Assembly: GCA_030386875.1 (NCBI GenBank)
Contig: CM059564.1
Span: 63,655,936-63,719,935, forward strand
Direction of reading: 5' to 3'
DNA length: 64,000 nt
Source: Morinoia aosen
Lineage: Eukaryota > Arthropoda > Malacostraca > Amphipoda > Talitridae
A program made the position numbers and the translations under genes. Positions 1 through 11,112 of the stretch are shown here, piece by piece; within the stretch, counting starts at the first letter, position 1; each line of letters opens with the position of its first letter. The notes under the pieces were generated by a model. It was not told the DNA's origin, did not search any database, and worked only from the letters and a program-made list of their open reading frames with translations.

Positions 1-988
1 GCCATCCTTGTACATTCTACAAATATCGACCAAAATTTTCAGTTACCAATTATTATACGAGATTCATGAGTAGCTTTAGTTACATTTGAATATCAGGACA
101 TTGCTGACATATGGAAACCTCACAGGCTGCATTGGAAAGTTACGGTAGGTTATAATCTGTCAATCGGACTGACAATAATTGAAAAATTCCTGGTGTGGAG
201 CTGTTTGGTGCTACTACACTGACGGCTCTGACATTCTTTATGCATTATAAATAACCTCCTTGCTTAATATAGGTGACGGTGTTGTAATTGAGATATAAAA
301 TATCAGATAATTAAATTATTTGTTAGCTCATTCCCACGCGTGGTCTAATTTTGTATCACAATTGTTTCAAGCAGTACATGTAATCCTTTGATTTGCCAAT
401 TTAATTTCTCCCTTATTCAACTCGAAACGAGTGGTCGGCAGTTGACGCTGTTACGATTGTTTGCAGTGAGGCCATCCGGACTCCATCGGCATCGCATTTT
501 TGTTCCTGTGGCAAACATCCCTTGCTCGCCGCCTCCCTCTCACCCCTCCTTTTCTCCATAAAAAAGTTATTGGCTTTGTACAGAGGCGCCCTGCCAGCGA
601 ACACTCATTGAATTTACAGCTTGCTCTGCCAGCAACTTTACCGCTTCAGTTCACTCCAGCAAAAGTGCCCATTCCTCTTGAAACTTGAAATTATTTGGCA
701 AGTTTTCCGAGTTATGTATTCATTCTTGCCTCTGCGTTTTATCGCTCCAACTTCTCGGGGATGTTTTTTTTAGCGAGCGCTGAATTAGGTCGCAACTTTG
801 GCATATCGCGCTAACTATATCGTGCGCTCTTTATTGAGACCCGCTCCGCAAATCGCTGTCGGGGTCATCTGTTAGTACACGGCTCTGGCTGGCCATCACA
901 TGTTCGGGCGAGTCTCGCGCGGTCTCGCTTGCAGGGTGGCGGGCGTGTTGGGTGGGTGAGATGCTCATGGTTTATGGATCGCGTGCTC
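1..988. other. no recognised gene
   Basis: No open frame here exceeds about 63 codons and none resembles a known protein. The sequence from about 780 to 960 is richer in G, C and CpG than its surroundings and leads into a short minisatellite. I see no splice-site pair or promoter that I would defend. Confidence 0.5.
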
Positions 989-1054
989 GTGTTCGGTGCG
1001 CTGCGTGCTGGTGTTTGGTGCGCTGCGTGCTGGTGTTTGGTGCGCTGCGTGCTG
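989..1054. repeat. 22-bp minisatellite, three units plus decayed tail
   Basis: Three consecutive 22-bp units of the form GTGTTTGGTGCGCTGCGTGC plus TG are visible at 989-1010, 1011-1032 and 1033-1054. The first differs at one base and the next two are identical. Diverged derivatives such as TTGGTGCGCAGTGTGC continue to about 1140. The 82-codon open frame across it arises because the units lack stops, so I do not call it a gene. Confidence 0.85.
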
Positions 1055-2529
1055 GTATTTTATGAATTGCTTGCTTGTGGTTGGTGCGCAGTGTGCTCTT
1101 CGTTGACGGATTGCTTGCTCGTGTCTGATGAAGTGTGTTGGCGTTTTGAATTTCTAGATTTAAAAGTACTTCCTTAATTAGTTTTTATACCTATGTAAAA
1201 TTTATGTTAAAATGGTTTCAGAATTCATTTAATATTTAGTTCGTATAATTTATTTGTGTTGGGGGATTATTCGAGGCATTTTTCATTGCGGGCAGATGTG
1301 CGTCCGATGTCGGGTGTACTATTTTAGCGCTTGTTTCGACAGTATTTCAAAGTAAAACGTTGCGTTCTTCAAGCGTTTAAATAGTGTCATTTGCGTTCAC
1401 TCGAGGTATTATCTAGGTATTACAATTCAAAGCTTTGCGAACAACTTGACCTTTTTTCCCTACTCAGCGCCCCAAATGTACTTATAATCTCTTACTTGTG
1501 TACCTGCTCATCATATGAGTTGCAAGAAGTTCCGTTTGTTGAGTTCTCACTTCGTCTGCAGACGCTTGTTGAGCAACGCTGAAACTTGATGGCGATTTGT
1601 GCAACCAAAGATTCGAGGTCGGATTTTCAAGGGTTGTTCGATTTTTAGTGGTGAAATTTAATTTGAAACATGCTCAAACTTGATTTCCACCAGAACATCA
1701 CTTAACGTATAAAAGTCGACAGAAGAATTTTCGCTGCTGGAAGACCGCTACGACGACGTAAATTGATTGAAATTCCGCCGCATGGGAAAGATGGTTGAAA
1801 AGCTTGCCGTTCAGTCGCCTTAATAGTTTTTCCAGGAAGTGCGGGGGGATCCTAGCCTTGCCGATAAATAAATAATGGGCTTTCTCTTACACCCAATACC
1901 GCTGTAAAATAGAAGCTTCTTGACTCGTGATGACCCACGAATTTATTTCGTATATACATCTCCCTCGTTTCTATCTTGGCCCCAAACACAACGACGTGAC
2001 CGCATGGTGTTAGCTTCATCACTTTGGGATCTCTTTAGATCTCAGAAATGCAACAAATTTATGTGCTGTTGTGTACTTATCGTAATGAAAGTTATACGCG
2101 TCAAAGAAACATTAGATCAAATTGGGCCATAGAAGTTGACCGTGCTTGTAGAAAATTTTCTGGCCGAATTCAGCCGTTCTTCTTTCTCTGTTGTTACGGT
2201 CTGGAGCTGGCCTTTGTCTTGTACACTTTGAAGTGACATCTAAAGCCCCTGAAAAAATTCCCTTGCGGTAGGCCTGGGATGTCCAGTTAAACCAAAGGAA
2301 TCTCGATGAGTTCTTACTAGTAGAGGGAAGGTTGAGAGAGTACTTTTGCACCTGCTCATAATTCTTAGTTGTGCTATCAGAATGAAGACACGATCGCTAT
2401 CTGTGGATTGTGGCATGAAGGTCCATATATCCAGCGTACATTAACATTTTCATCTAACTATTTTAATATTTTCATACGTTGATATCTTTGGTAGATGTTG
2501 AACTCAACTGTACCCCGACGAGTTGCCTG
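1055..2529. other. no recognised gene
   Basis: Apart from the decayed minisatellite tail to about 1140, this is AT-rich unique sequence. Open frames are at most 79 codons, overlap on both strands, and match no family I recognise. Confidence 0.45.
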
Positions 2530-2926
2530 CTCAAGGGGATACAACTATTCTATTTATAGGAATTAGCGCTCCCTGTGCGAGTATTTGAGGTCCAGAGCCT
2601 TAAATATTCACATGGCCTTCGCTTCGTTAGAATTGACTAATTTTTGTATGCGAGTATTTTTTGTTAGCGAAATATTTTTATCGGTTCACCGTTATTCTTT
2701 TCTTCAAGATCTAATATTACTTTCCTTCTTCAACTTTTATTATGTTTCATGAACTCGAATCAATTTTATTATTTCTATGTTCAAGGGATATTTTGTGAAC
2801 ACACACTTGCGTGCAGATTCCTCGTACCTTTAATTCCTTATTATAGGGTGCCTTTCTTCTTCCTCTTTTAGAAAACATTTCACGTGGTTAAGGAGGCTTA
2901 GAGCCACTTGCAATGTAATTTAATCT
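2530..2926 (+). mobile_element. SINE-like element, old full-length copy
   Basis: The copy starts near CAAGGGGATACAACTATT and carries the family core GGAATTAGCGCTCCC at about 2561-2575. The middle TTCTTCAACTTTTAT...GTTTCATGAAC block, the GTGCC...TTCTTCC block and the 3' end GGTTAAGGAGGCTTAG follow in the usual order. It is clearly more diverged than the copies at 4334 and 5824, with small insertions making it longer than 360 bp. No target-site duplication could be recognised, which fits an old insertion. Confidence 0.75.
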
Positions 2927-4320
2927 TGCGACTTCTTCAGTCAATGTTATTGTAATGGACTTTCGTACCTGTGGAGGACTATGACAACTATTTTAGGAAA
3001 TCATGAAGTTTTAAGGTATCTGTAACTGTAGCACAATGTTACTATTTCATTCCGGTTTTTAGTAAATTTTTAAGGGTTTATGGTTTTAGCATGAGCTAAA
3101 ATTCTGTATAGATTTTTAAATTCATGTAGGTACACGTTCACCTTGGCTGTAAGAATTATGGGCTCGTATTTTCAGATCATCAACAGAAGATCGCGAAAGA
3201 AGAATTCGTATTTTTTTTGAAAGTGTATCATGTAAAAGTGTCGACTGGTGTGCCTCAATTCAGTCTGTGAACAAGAACAAAAAAAATTCGTGTAAATGTA
3301 ACAATTTAGATACTGGACTAAGAATGTACGCTCGTAGATATTTATGCTCAAAGAGCACATATACATCAATTGGAAAACACTTTTTTACGCGCATTACTGC
3401 ATTGTTTGTTACTGATTTGATCTTGTTCGACCTTCGAATGTTTACTTGAAAAAGCTCATAATTTTTCATGGAGATGTTTTCTGGTTCGCAAAACACGTTC
3501 AAATCGTCATTATCTGAAACACGTTCCCGTTTACAGCAGATGTTACGTTGATGACCAGCTTGCAAAGCGGTCGTTAATGAACTTCATTATCTGTGTCATG
3601 TCCCTGCTCATTAAAAATGTCTTGGCCCTCATTTTATGAGACTTAAACGGCCATTTCATATGATCCTTGCTTAGAACTTAGAATTAGTTGTTCCGTATAT
3701 TTTTTATCGATATGGGGAAATGTTTAATTATTGGGTGTTCGCCTTCGTTGTCTGACGCCATCTTATTTGGGTCGGAGTTACATCATGTCGTGAGCTTGCA
3801 AATTTGCGGCTCTCTAATTCCCTTGGGCAAGCCAAGGTTTTATGAGCTCGTCCATGATTTATTTATGTTCTTTTAATATTATTATAATTTTGGGGAGGGA
3901 TGTCATAATTGTTTATAAATTCATTGACAAAAATTTAAAGCTTAACATTTAATTTTTTTGCACACAAATTGTAAAGAAACTGAAGACAAACATTGGAGCA
4001 CGTGTTACGACTTGGTAGGTGCCTACTATCGCAGGCCCGGCGCTGTTGGACAATGGAATGAACGCAAGGATTTTAATTCTTGGTAATGAAGTTTTGTACC
4101 GCGAGTGTTTACGTTTGTGCACTAACTTTACTTACCTACATTTCATTAAGAATATGACTTAATCGCTTGTAAAAAATATATATACTTGTGTACGTAGAGA
4201 TATGCGATGTCTGCACGTCATTTACTTGGCAATTTTTACTGTTACGATCTGTGTATAGATTGTATTCGTTGTTCAGAAATACCCTGGGATCTGTTCAGTT
4301 TCCTATTTTATCAGTGGTGT
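2927..4320. other. no recognised gene
   Basis: AT-rich sequence with open frames up to about 101 codons on both strands, overlapping one another and of low complexity in translation. No conserved motif, repeat or RNA gene was recognised. Confidence 0.45.
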
Positions 4321-4333
4321 TTTGGTCGCATTC

Positions 4334-4693
4334 CCCCTCAGGGGGATACAACTATTGTGTCTATGGGAATTAGCGCTCCCAGGGGAAAAATGTGAGGGCC
4401 CGAGCTGAGAGTTAGGTAGGCCTTCTTTTTGTTGAAATAAAATGTTTTTGGTTATGTTAAGGACCACCTTTTTTCGGTTCACTACTGTCCTGTTTTTCAG
4501 CACCTCTGACTTTCTTCTTCAACTTTTATCTTATTTCATGAACTTCTTTCCCCTCTTACTGTTTCTATGCCCTTTCTGCATAGATTCCTCATTTTCTTAT
4601 CTCCATACTAAATGGTGCCTTCCTCCTTCCTCTTTTCGATACGCTCTATTTTTGCAGCGGTTAGGGAGGCTTAAACTAACTTATAATCTAATC
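4334..4693 (+). mobile_element. SINE-like element, young copy with target duplication
   Basis: Full-length family member of 360 bp beginning CCCCTCAGGGGGATACAACT. Core GGAATTAGCGCTCCC is followed by AGGGGAAAAATGTGAGGGCC, a long pyrimidine-rich middle and the 3' end GGTTAGGGAGGCTTAAACTA with a (CTAAT)-like tail. It is flanked by TTTGGTCGCATTC (4321-4333) and TTTGGTCACATTC (4694-4706), a 13-bp target-site duplication with one mismatch. Length, internal constancy and a variable-length duplication indicate insertion by target-primed reverse transcription. No convincing tRNA-type A and B box pair is visible, so the origin of the head is open. Confidence 0.9.
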
Positions 4694-4706
4694 TTTGGTC
4701 ACATTC

Positions 4707-5564
4707 ATCTCAGCTAACTCTAAGATTCCTTAAATTATCGAACGCTCAATTGTCATCTTAAATTGCTTTCCATCATTAGAAAAGAGGATAACCTTTTCAA
4801 CGTTTAGATGCATTTTTCACATCGATGTTTGAAGTTACTTTCCTTATGATAACGACCACCATATTGAAAGTTACTATGTTTTTCATCTGGTATCATTTTC
4901 GTGACTCGGTTCTATATTGGATGCATTGGAGTGCTTCTATTATTTACTTAGTTGTGTTCTTGTACAACCTAAAATTTGAGCGTGACCGTGTCAGTTGGAG
5001 TCATCACTGGCAGGCGAAAGCCCTTCAGTGTGTCTGTTGAGAAACAAGACTCCTCTCTCCCTCGTCATACGAACGCACGTTATGTTGTTGCGCATCAAGC
5101 ATATCAACTTGCCAATTACAGAACATATCGGATTAAGCAAGACAGACTCTTACGTGTCGCGAAACGTCCTTTCTTCTTATATAAAATGTTCACAAGATGG
5201 CAATGGTCCGGGATTCAGTTCCCAAATTTGTTTGCTGTTTTCGTAAGCCAGAGATCAAATTCTTCTTCAGGGAATCATTGGTCCGACGTTGTTTTCTCAA
5301 CTAGAACGTGCATTGTCCGCTGTTCGATTTAATTTAGGTCATGTGATACGCTATTGATATTTTGGGTATTGCATGATTCGGTAGTATGTAATACAGTGAT
5401 TCGGAACTGAAATGAAAAACAGTCTCAACTAAAATGTTGTTTTTTAGTCTGTCCAAGATGGTTGAATGTGTGGAATGCAATTGTCCTTTCAGTCGTAAAG
5501 TCAACAAAGCTTTCTTAGCTTTTCACGAATAAAATTTCCTTAAAAATTTTTGGGACCTGTATAC
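4707..5564. other. no recognised gene
   Basis: Unique AT-rich sequence between a SINE-like copy and a foldback transposon. The longest open frame is 118 codons (4976-5332, +) and has no recognisable domain or splice context. Confidence 0.4.
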
Positions 5565-6742
5565 TAGGGTGGAGCGTTTTTTCATCTTTTTAGAATTCAG
5601 TTTCACAATAGTGTGGAAAAATGGTGAAAGTGCATAAAAACGATGTGTGAAAATTTTTGAACACCTAGGTTGATTTCTTCACGATTCGAGGGTCGTTTGA
5701 AAATTTCAAAAATATGAAAAATTGCAAATATTTTAAAAATTCTCTACTATTTCATTTATCATTCTCAGAGGTCACAATGGATAAAAATCATCATAAAAAC
5801 GTCTCCAGAACATATGTTCCAGGCCCCTCAGGGGGATACAACTATTGTATCTATGGGAATTAGCGCTCCCAGGGGAAAAATGTGAGGGCCCGAGCTGAGA
5901 GTTAGGTAGGCCTTCTTTTTGTTGAAATAAAATGTTTTGTGTTATGTTAAGGACCACCTTTTTTCGGTTCACTACTGTCCTGTTTTTCAGCACCTCTGAC
6001 TTTCTTCTTCAACTTTTATCTTATTTCATGAACTTCTTTCCCATCTTACTGTTTCTATGCCCTTTCTGCATAGATTCCTCATTTTCTTATCTCCATACTA
6101 AATGGTGCCTTCTTCCTTCCTCTCTTTACATCTCATTGTTGAGGATAGGGAGGCTTAAACTAACTAATAAACTAATAAACATATGTTCCAGGTTTCAAAG
6201 CTCTATCTTATCATCTTCATTATTTTAGGTTCATAAGAAAATTTCCAAAAGAAATGAGGAAAAAGCATATAATATAATTGAAAATTTTCCCAAAATTAAT
6301 TTTTGGGTACTCTAAAATTTGGAACATATATTCTAGAGATGTTTTAATGATGGTTTTTACCTATTGCGATCCCTAAGTACCCAAAATTTTATTTTGGGCA
6401 AATTTTCAAATATATGCGTTTTCTCATATTTATGAAATTTTCTTGACCCTCGAATAATGAAGATAAGATAGCGCTTCGAAACCTGGAACATATATTCTAA
6501 AGACGTTTTTATGATGATTTTTACTTGTTTTGACCTCTGAGAATGTTAAATGGATTTATGAGAAATTTTTCGAATATATGCTATTTTTTTCCAATTTTTG
6601 AAATTTTCAAACGACCCTCGAATCATGAAGGAATAAACCTAGGAGTCTAAAATTTTGCACACATCGTTTTTATGCACTTCCACAACTTTTCCACACTATT
6701 GTAAAACCGAACTCCAAAAAGTTGAAAAAACGCTCCACCCTA
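5565..6742. mobile_element. foldback DNA transposon (long inverted repeats)
   Basis: The two ends are perfect inverted copies over 20 bp: TAGGGTGGAGCGTTTTTTCA at 5565 and its reverse complement ending at 6742. Similarity between the arms then continues inward for several hundred bases with scattered substitutions, for example AACGATGTGTG, GATTCGAGGGTCGTTTGAAA and ATCATCATAAAAACGTCT on each arm. Both ends carry TA, which could be a TA target duplication as in Tc1/mariner-type MITEs, though two bases are weak evidence. There is no coding capacity. A SINE-like copy at 5824-6177 interrupts the left arm and accounts for about 370 bp of the present length. Confidence 0.85.
5824..6177 (+). mobile_element. 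SINE-like element nested in foldback transposon
   Basis: A 354-bp copy nearly identical to the one at 4334. The perfect 15-bp target-site duplication AACATATGTTCCAGG (5809-5823 and 6178-6192) shows that this family inserts as a defined unit starting at CCCCTCAGG and ending in an AT-rich ACTAATAA tail. The duplicated bases belong to the foldback element's arm, and the matching bases on the opposite arm read ATATATGTTCCAGG, so the empty site can be inferred. This is the best evidence in the window for the family boundaries. Confidence 0.95.
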
Positions 6743-7125
6743 CTGTAGGCATACTTGCAATTTCTTAACTGCCATAATTTTGTTTCAGACAAGACAACTG
6801 TGAATTTACAACCATTATTCACAAGTTGAACCTTCCGTTGTTAATTGATGTTACTTCTTGAGATTTTACATTTTACCTAAACTTTTAAAAGACCTTTTAA
6901 CTAATAGGAAAATGTTTATTCTGCCCTATAATTGATCACACCGCCTATTTTTATGGTAAATTTGCCAAAAAAGAAGTTTTCTTCGTAAACGTAGGGGGAC
7001 AAGACTTGTCTAAAAACCAAGAACTGTGATTCAATGTCTGGTATGAATTTTACATCAGAACTTATGAACATTGTGGGACGACTGTGAAGAATATTGTGTG
7101 CTTTACGGAGTATCTTGCTTTTCAG
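6743..7125. other. no recognised gene
   Basis: AT-rich spacer between the foldback element and a candidate exon. It ends in a reasonable branch and acceptor region (TATCTTGCTTTTCAG). Confidence 0.35.
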
Positions 7126-7191
7126 GTGAGCGCAGCTGCTGGTCTTTCTCTCTTGCGTGACCGCCAAGTGACGGCATTGCTGCTCACCAAG
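7126..7191 (+). CDS. candidate internal exon of an unknown host gene
   Basis: A 66-base segment that is richer in G and C than its flanks is bounded by a good acceptor (TATCTTGCTTTTCAG, ending at 7125) and a strong donor (AAG followed by GTACGT at 7192). It is open in only one of three frames, which is phase 0 and encodes 22 residues, VSAAAGLSLLRDRQVTALLL plus TK. I do not recognise the protein. Support comes only from the splice signals, the single open frame and the composition. If real, it belongs to a + strand host gene whose other exons are outside the window or unrecognised, and the transposons here would lie in its introns. Confidence 0.3.
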
Positions 7192-7563
7192 GTACGTATC
7201 ATAGAATGCAATTTCTTTGAGGTCTTCTTTTGTTTTCTTAGAAAATATTATTTTTTATGTTCTTTGTTTCACGTTAATCTGTTTACCATAAAATCAAGCT
7301 TCTTCCCATGTTTATCATTTTCGTTTAACGTTAGTATTTTTTTTAATTTTGTAGCGCTTGTAACTACGGATATAACTTGTGATCTACTGTAATTACGCAT
7401 TTTCTTCCCCTATACCTGTCGCTGCGAAAAAATAGTCGGAAACCCGACCTGCTTTTGTGTGTCAATTTACCGCGACATCGACGCATAAAAGTGCATTATC
7501 AACATGCATATCAATCAATGTTTATTGACACACTTTGTCATGGGCTGATACGATTCACATAAT

Positions 7564-7582
7564 CCCAGTCGGAAATAATGGT
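7564..7582 (+). repeat. left terminal inverted repeat of CACTA-like element
   Basis: CCCAGTCGGAAATAATGGT, which pairs with the right terminus with two mismatches. The bases just outside read CACATAAT; outside the right terminus the complement of CACAT also appears. The true end could therefore include CACAT with a 3-bp indel, although that would leave no matching target duplication. Confidence 0.8.
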
Positions 7583-7815
7583 TGTGATTATAGTAGAATA
7601 TAGTGGTGTATAAGAGATTAAAGTCGATTATGGACGATGAAACAATATGGTAGCTATATCGACCATAACTTAATGTTGATTTTAGTATATTTCGGTCGAT
7701 ATTGGTAGAGGTAATATTGGTTGGTTATGGTTTGTTAACATATCGTAGATTTTAGTTAATTTAGGTCGATATTGGTGGAGGCAACAATGGTTGATTAAGG
7801 TTTGCTATTACATGG
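7583..7815 (+). repeat. left subterminal repeat region
   Basis: This region holds degenerate repeats built on TTATGGT and TCGATATTGGT in both orientations, for example GTCGATTATGGACG, TATCGACCATAACTT, GGTCGATATTGGTAGAGG and GGTCGATATTGGTGGAGG. The same words recur inside the right end. In CACTA elements such arrays bind the accessory (TnpA-type) protein; that role is inferred here. Confidence 0.7.
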
Positions 7816-8915
7816 ATGTTTTAAGACTACATATGGCACAGCATAGATAAATGTAGCTTAAACTTTGCTCCGTAAATTAAGTTCATAAAATACAGCCGTT
7901 CATAATAAATTATGAATTTTATCGTCTTCATGTTTGCAAAATGTTTTGTTTCTTCATTTAGCACCTATATAAGCCAAAAATTATTGGAATTAGGGAATGT
8001 ATTTCTATTTACTTTAATTATGCATATACGGTATTGTTGATTCAAGTTTTGTCCTCATATAGTGTATCAATTAAATATTCTATGAGTGATGGTCAAATGA
8101 CACTTAGAGAAAACGTACTGTGACGTTACTGTTTAAATGTTGAAGTTACCTGGAAAGCAATACTTTAATAATAAATTGACATTTAAGACAGTCCAGTCTA
8201 TTTTCATTCCTTCGTTACGAATCACTTTTGAAATTTGCTTACATACTTTTGGATAAAACACTGTTTGCCCATCCAGAGAATGATAACTGTAATGAAATGT
8301 GTCATAAAAATAGAAAAGTTATATGACGCGTTCAAAATTTGTTACCCGAACGCAGCGTTTCATACGTGTTCCAGAGAGAGAAATAACAAGGCACACCCAT
8401 GGTGTAATACTTGTTCGGTCGTTGTACCTAACTCCAGATGTTGATTCCAATTTGCACAGTAACTTTTTTTGCAGCGACATTTGACACTCTTGTACTGCAA
8501 AGGTTTTCCTTGTACGTTTAAACTTACAAGACGTTAAAATGCGAATCAAACCAATATAACAGTTTTACTGCGTTCGTATGCAACGTAGCGTATGTTTGTA
8601 CGAACTACGCAAAGTATAAAATATGTTCGAAAAACTAATTTTTTTCACACTATTACTTCTACGCAGCGTATAAAAAATTACATGAGAGTTACAAGAGTCT
8701 ATAGCAAAGCAATAATTCGGAACACAGAGAATTAATTCATAGAAAAAATAATATTAACTTTAATGTGATTTATTTCCTTGTATTTTCATTACAATACTTG
8801 GATCTTACCTCTGGCAGCTCACTCAGGCACTAGTTGACGCTTAGTTATGACTTAACGGCCGGCGTGGCTGCATCTGTGCACTGAACTGTTGTTTCAATTG
8901 ATCGTTTGATCCAAT
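7816..8915. other. transposon leader, no gene recognised
   Basis: Sequence between the left subterminal repeats and the transposase start. Open frames are under 77 codons. It should contain the promoter and 5' untranslated region of the transposase, but I see no clear TATA and initiator pair and no strong splice donor. Confidence 0.4.
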
Positions 8916-10334
8916 ATGGGCAGAAAAAAGAACTTCGAGGATTTGTCTCAAAGGCTGAAACGACGCCGTATAAAAAAATCTATATTAGAGACTAGTAGAG
9001 TGCCTACTATCTGCGAAACTACAAGTAGTAATCTTTTTGCTAGTAGGAGTGATGCCAACTTTAGAAGTGACCTTAAGCTGCATGCAAGTGCAGAACAAAA
9101 TATACAGCAAACTACTGAAACATATCAGAAAGAAAGTGATATAGGAAGTGTATCTCCGCTTGAAATGATGGATCACAGTGACTCATCAGTACAAACTAGT
9201 AGAGCTGAGAGATCTGCATCTGAATTACAGGATTCATGTGAAAATTTTTATGTGAAAAGCGCTGATGTACCAACTACCACATGCACCATCGACTGCGGAA
9301 ATTTTCTGCGATCAAAATTTGAAAATTGGATAAATGAAGAAAAACAAGTTCCTCACGCAGCTGTAGATAGATTATTAAATATGTTGGCTACAAGGTACCC
9401 GGGCTTACCAACTTCAGTGAAATCATTGTGCCAAAAAGGTGATGAATTTAATATAAAAGACATGGGTAATGGTGAATATTCTTATTTTGAATGCTGGCGG
9501 TTTCAATTAGAAGAATATATTTTGCACAATTTTTCGGATGAGAAGCAACAAAATATATTACACGTCAAAATTAATGTGGATGGGTTGCCTCTTACTAATG
9601 CTCCAATTAGGTATAATGCTTATCCAATTCTTTTACAAGTACTGGAAATTCCCAAACATATATTCTGTGCAGCAATATATTGCACCAACAAGGTATGTTC
9701 TAATCACATGCCGCCGACAAGAGAGTTCTTAGAACCATTTTTGAATGATTTTGCCTTACTGCAACAATCAATGGGGAATAAGGGGTTCACTGTGAAGCTG
9801 GGACCTTTCGTGTGTGATGCTCCAATAAGAGCAGCTCTAAAAGAAATTGTTAGTCATAGCGGTTATTCAAGCTGTGAGCGCTGCACTCAACGCGGTCAGT
9901 ATCATGATTGCACTGTTGTCTACCCTGAACTGGACTTCGATGAAAGAACAGATGAAAGTTTTGCAAGACGATTAGATAATAATCATCATAAGGCATTGTT
10001 AAAATCTCCATTAGAACCATTTGGATGCAATATGGCTAGTGACTTTGTCATTGATTACATGCACTGTTGTCTACTTGGGACTATGAAAAGATTCTTGAGC
10101 AGACTCAAGAGCAGCAGAGCCAATCAAAAGAAAATGCATATGAGTTCACAAGCAAAATTAAAATTCAATGAAAAGCTACTTCAATGTTCCGTGTATTTGC
10201 CAGATGATTTCTCAAGAAAATTAGAAGGGGGAATTGAAAAAATGGTGCATTGGAAAGCAACAGAATTTCGGACATTTCTCTTATATTGTGGAACACTTGT
10301 TTTACGCAGCTCCGAAATTGTGAGTGAGAAGGTG

Positions 10335-10337
10335 TAA
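10335..10337 (+). other. in-frame nonsense codon in transposase
   Basis: GTG TAA AAT interrupts the transposase frame between ...SSEIVSEKV and NSFLHFSLAMKLLLL. Reading through it restores alignment-quality similarity on both sides, so it is the only lesion I can see in the gene. Confidence 0.9.
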
Positions 10338-11031
10338 AATAGTTTCTTACATTTTTCTCTGGCCATGAAATTACTTTTACTTGATGACCAACAAAAAAAT
10401 GTTGACATGATTAAAAATCTTCTCCATGCATTTATTCAAAAAACAACAAGTTTATTTGGGAGAGGTTTCATCAGTTATAATGTTCATGCCATGATTCATC
10501 TTCCACAAGATTATATTAGATTTGGCAAACTCGAAAACATATCTACCTTTCCGTTTGAAACATACTTAGGCACTCACATAAAAGGTGCTGTAAGGTCTGG
10601 TTTTAAACCCCTGAGTCAAATATCCAAACATGTTGCTCATACTAACTTCAACTGGAAACAACAGACTGAAAAGGAATATGTAAACTGTTGCAAAATATCC
10701 AACAAAGAGTGCCGTGGGAAAACACAAAATGAAAAGTGCTACAAAAAGTTGAAAATTAAAAATAATTTGTGCCTGAAAATAAAATCTCACTCTGAAAGAA
10801 ACAGTTGTGTACAATTGGCAGATGGTAGAATTGGATTTATCATTGAAATCCACAAGCTTGAAAATAATATAACATTACTGTTTACTCATTTTCTACACAA
10901 ACTTGATTTTTTCACTGAACCTTTCCCTTCATCAAAAATTGGAATTTTACAACTAACTAATTTAATAAATGATGCAACTTGGATATCTTTAGATGATATT
11001 GTATCAAAAATGGTAATTTTTCCTTATAAAA

Positions 11032-11048
11032 ATTATTTTCTTGCACAG
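11032..11048 (+). promoter_or_regulatory. strong splice acceptor upstream of DUF4806 gene
   Basis: The pyrimidine-rich run TTATTTTCTTGCACAG ends with AG at 11047-11048, inside the last codons of the transposase and 64 bases before the ATG of the next gene. Use of this site would remove the transposase frame from the message and give the second gene its own 5' leader. A good donor (AAG then GTATGT at 9693) exists inside the transposase, but the leader donor was not identified. Confidence 0.5.
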
Positions 11049-11112
11049 GTTCTCATACACAGCACTTGAGCAAAACTGTTAGTATATTTAGTTCCTAGCT
11101 ATAAGTACAGTC

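Larger units (their letters stand above)
8916..11069 (+). pseudogene. tnp2-like CACTA transposase with one internal stop
   Basis: The frame is open from 8916 to 11069 (717 residue positions) except for one TAA at 10335-10337, position 474, where tyrosine is likely in relatives. Both halves are in the same frame, so this is a nonsense change and not a frameshift. A basic N-terminus (GRKKNFEDLSQRLKRRRIKK) is followed by a polar linker to about 120. Family blocks follow: INVDGLPL with D222, VCDAP with D301, GYSSCERC with C320 and C323, DYMH with D380, WKATEF with E450. After the stop come FISYNVHAMIHL, STFPFETYLG and a C-terminal SSKIGI...KMVIFPYK block. These match the animal tnp2/Transposase_21-like proteins that cut and join transposon ends. 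The choice of D and E as catalytic is inferred. The start is the first ATG before the basic block. Confidence 0.92.

Noticed and set aside
4471-4490. GGTTCACTACTGTCC in the SINE-like family as a B box
   Set aside because: The match is partial and the distance from any A-box-like word in the head is about 100 bases, too far for a usual tRNA-derived head.
4442-6228. Similar 90-127-codon + strand frames (for example starting FFRFTTVLFFST) in several SINE-like copies
   Set aside because: They recur because the copies are related, and the strand is so pyrimidine-rich that stop codons are rare. Frames are broken in the copies at 16276 and 29641, so there is no sign of coding selection.
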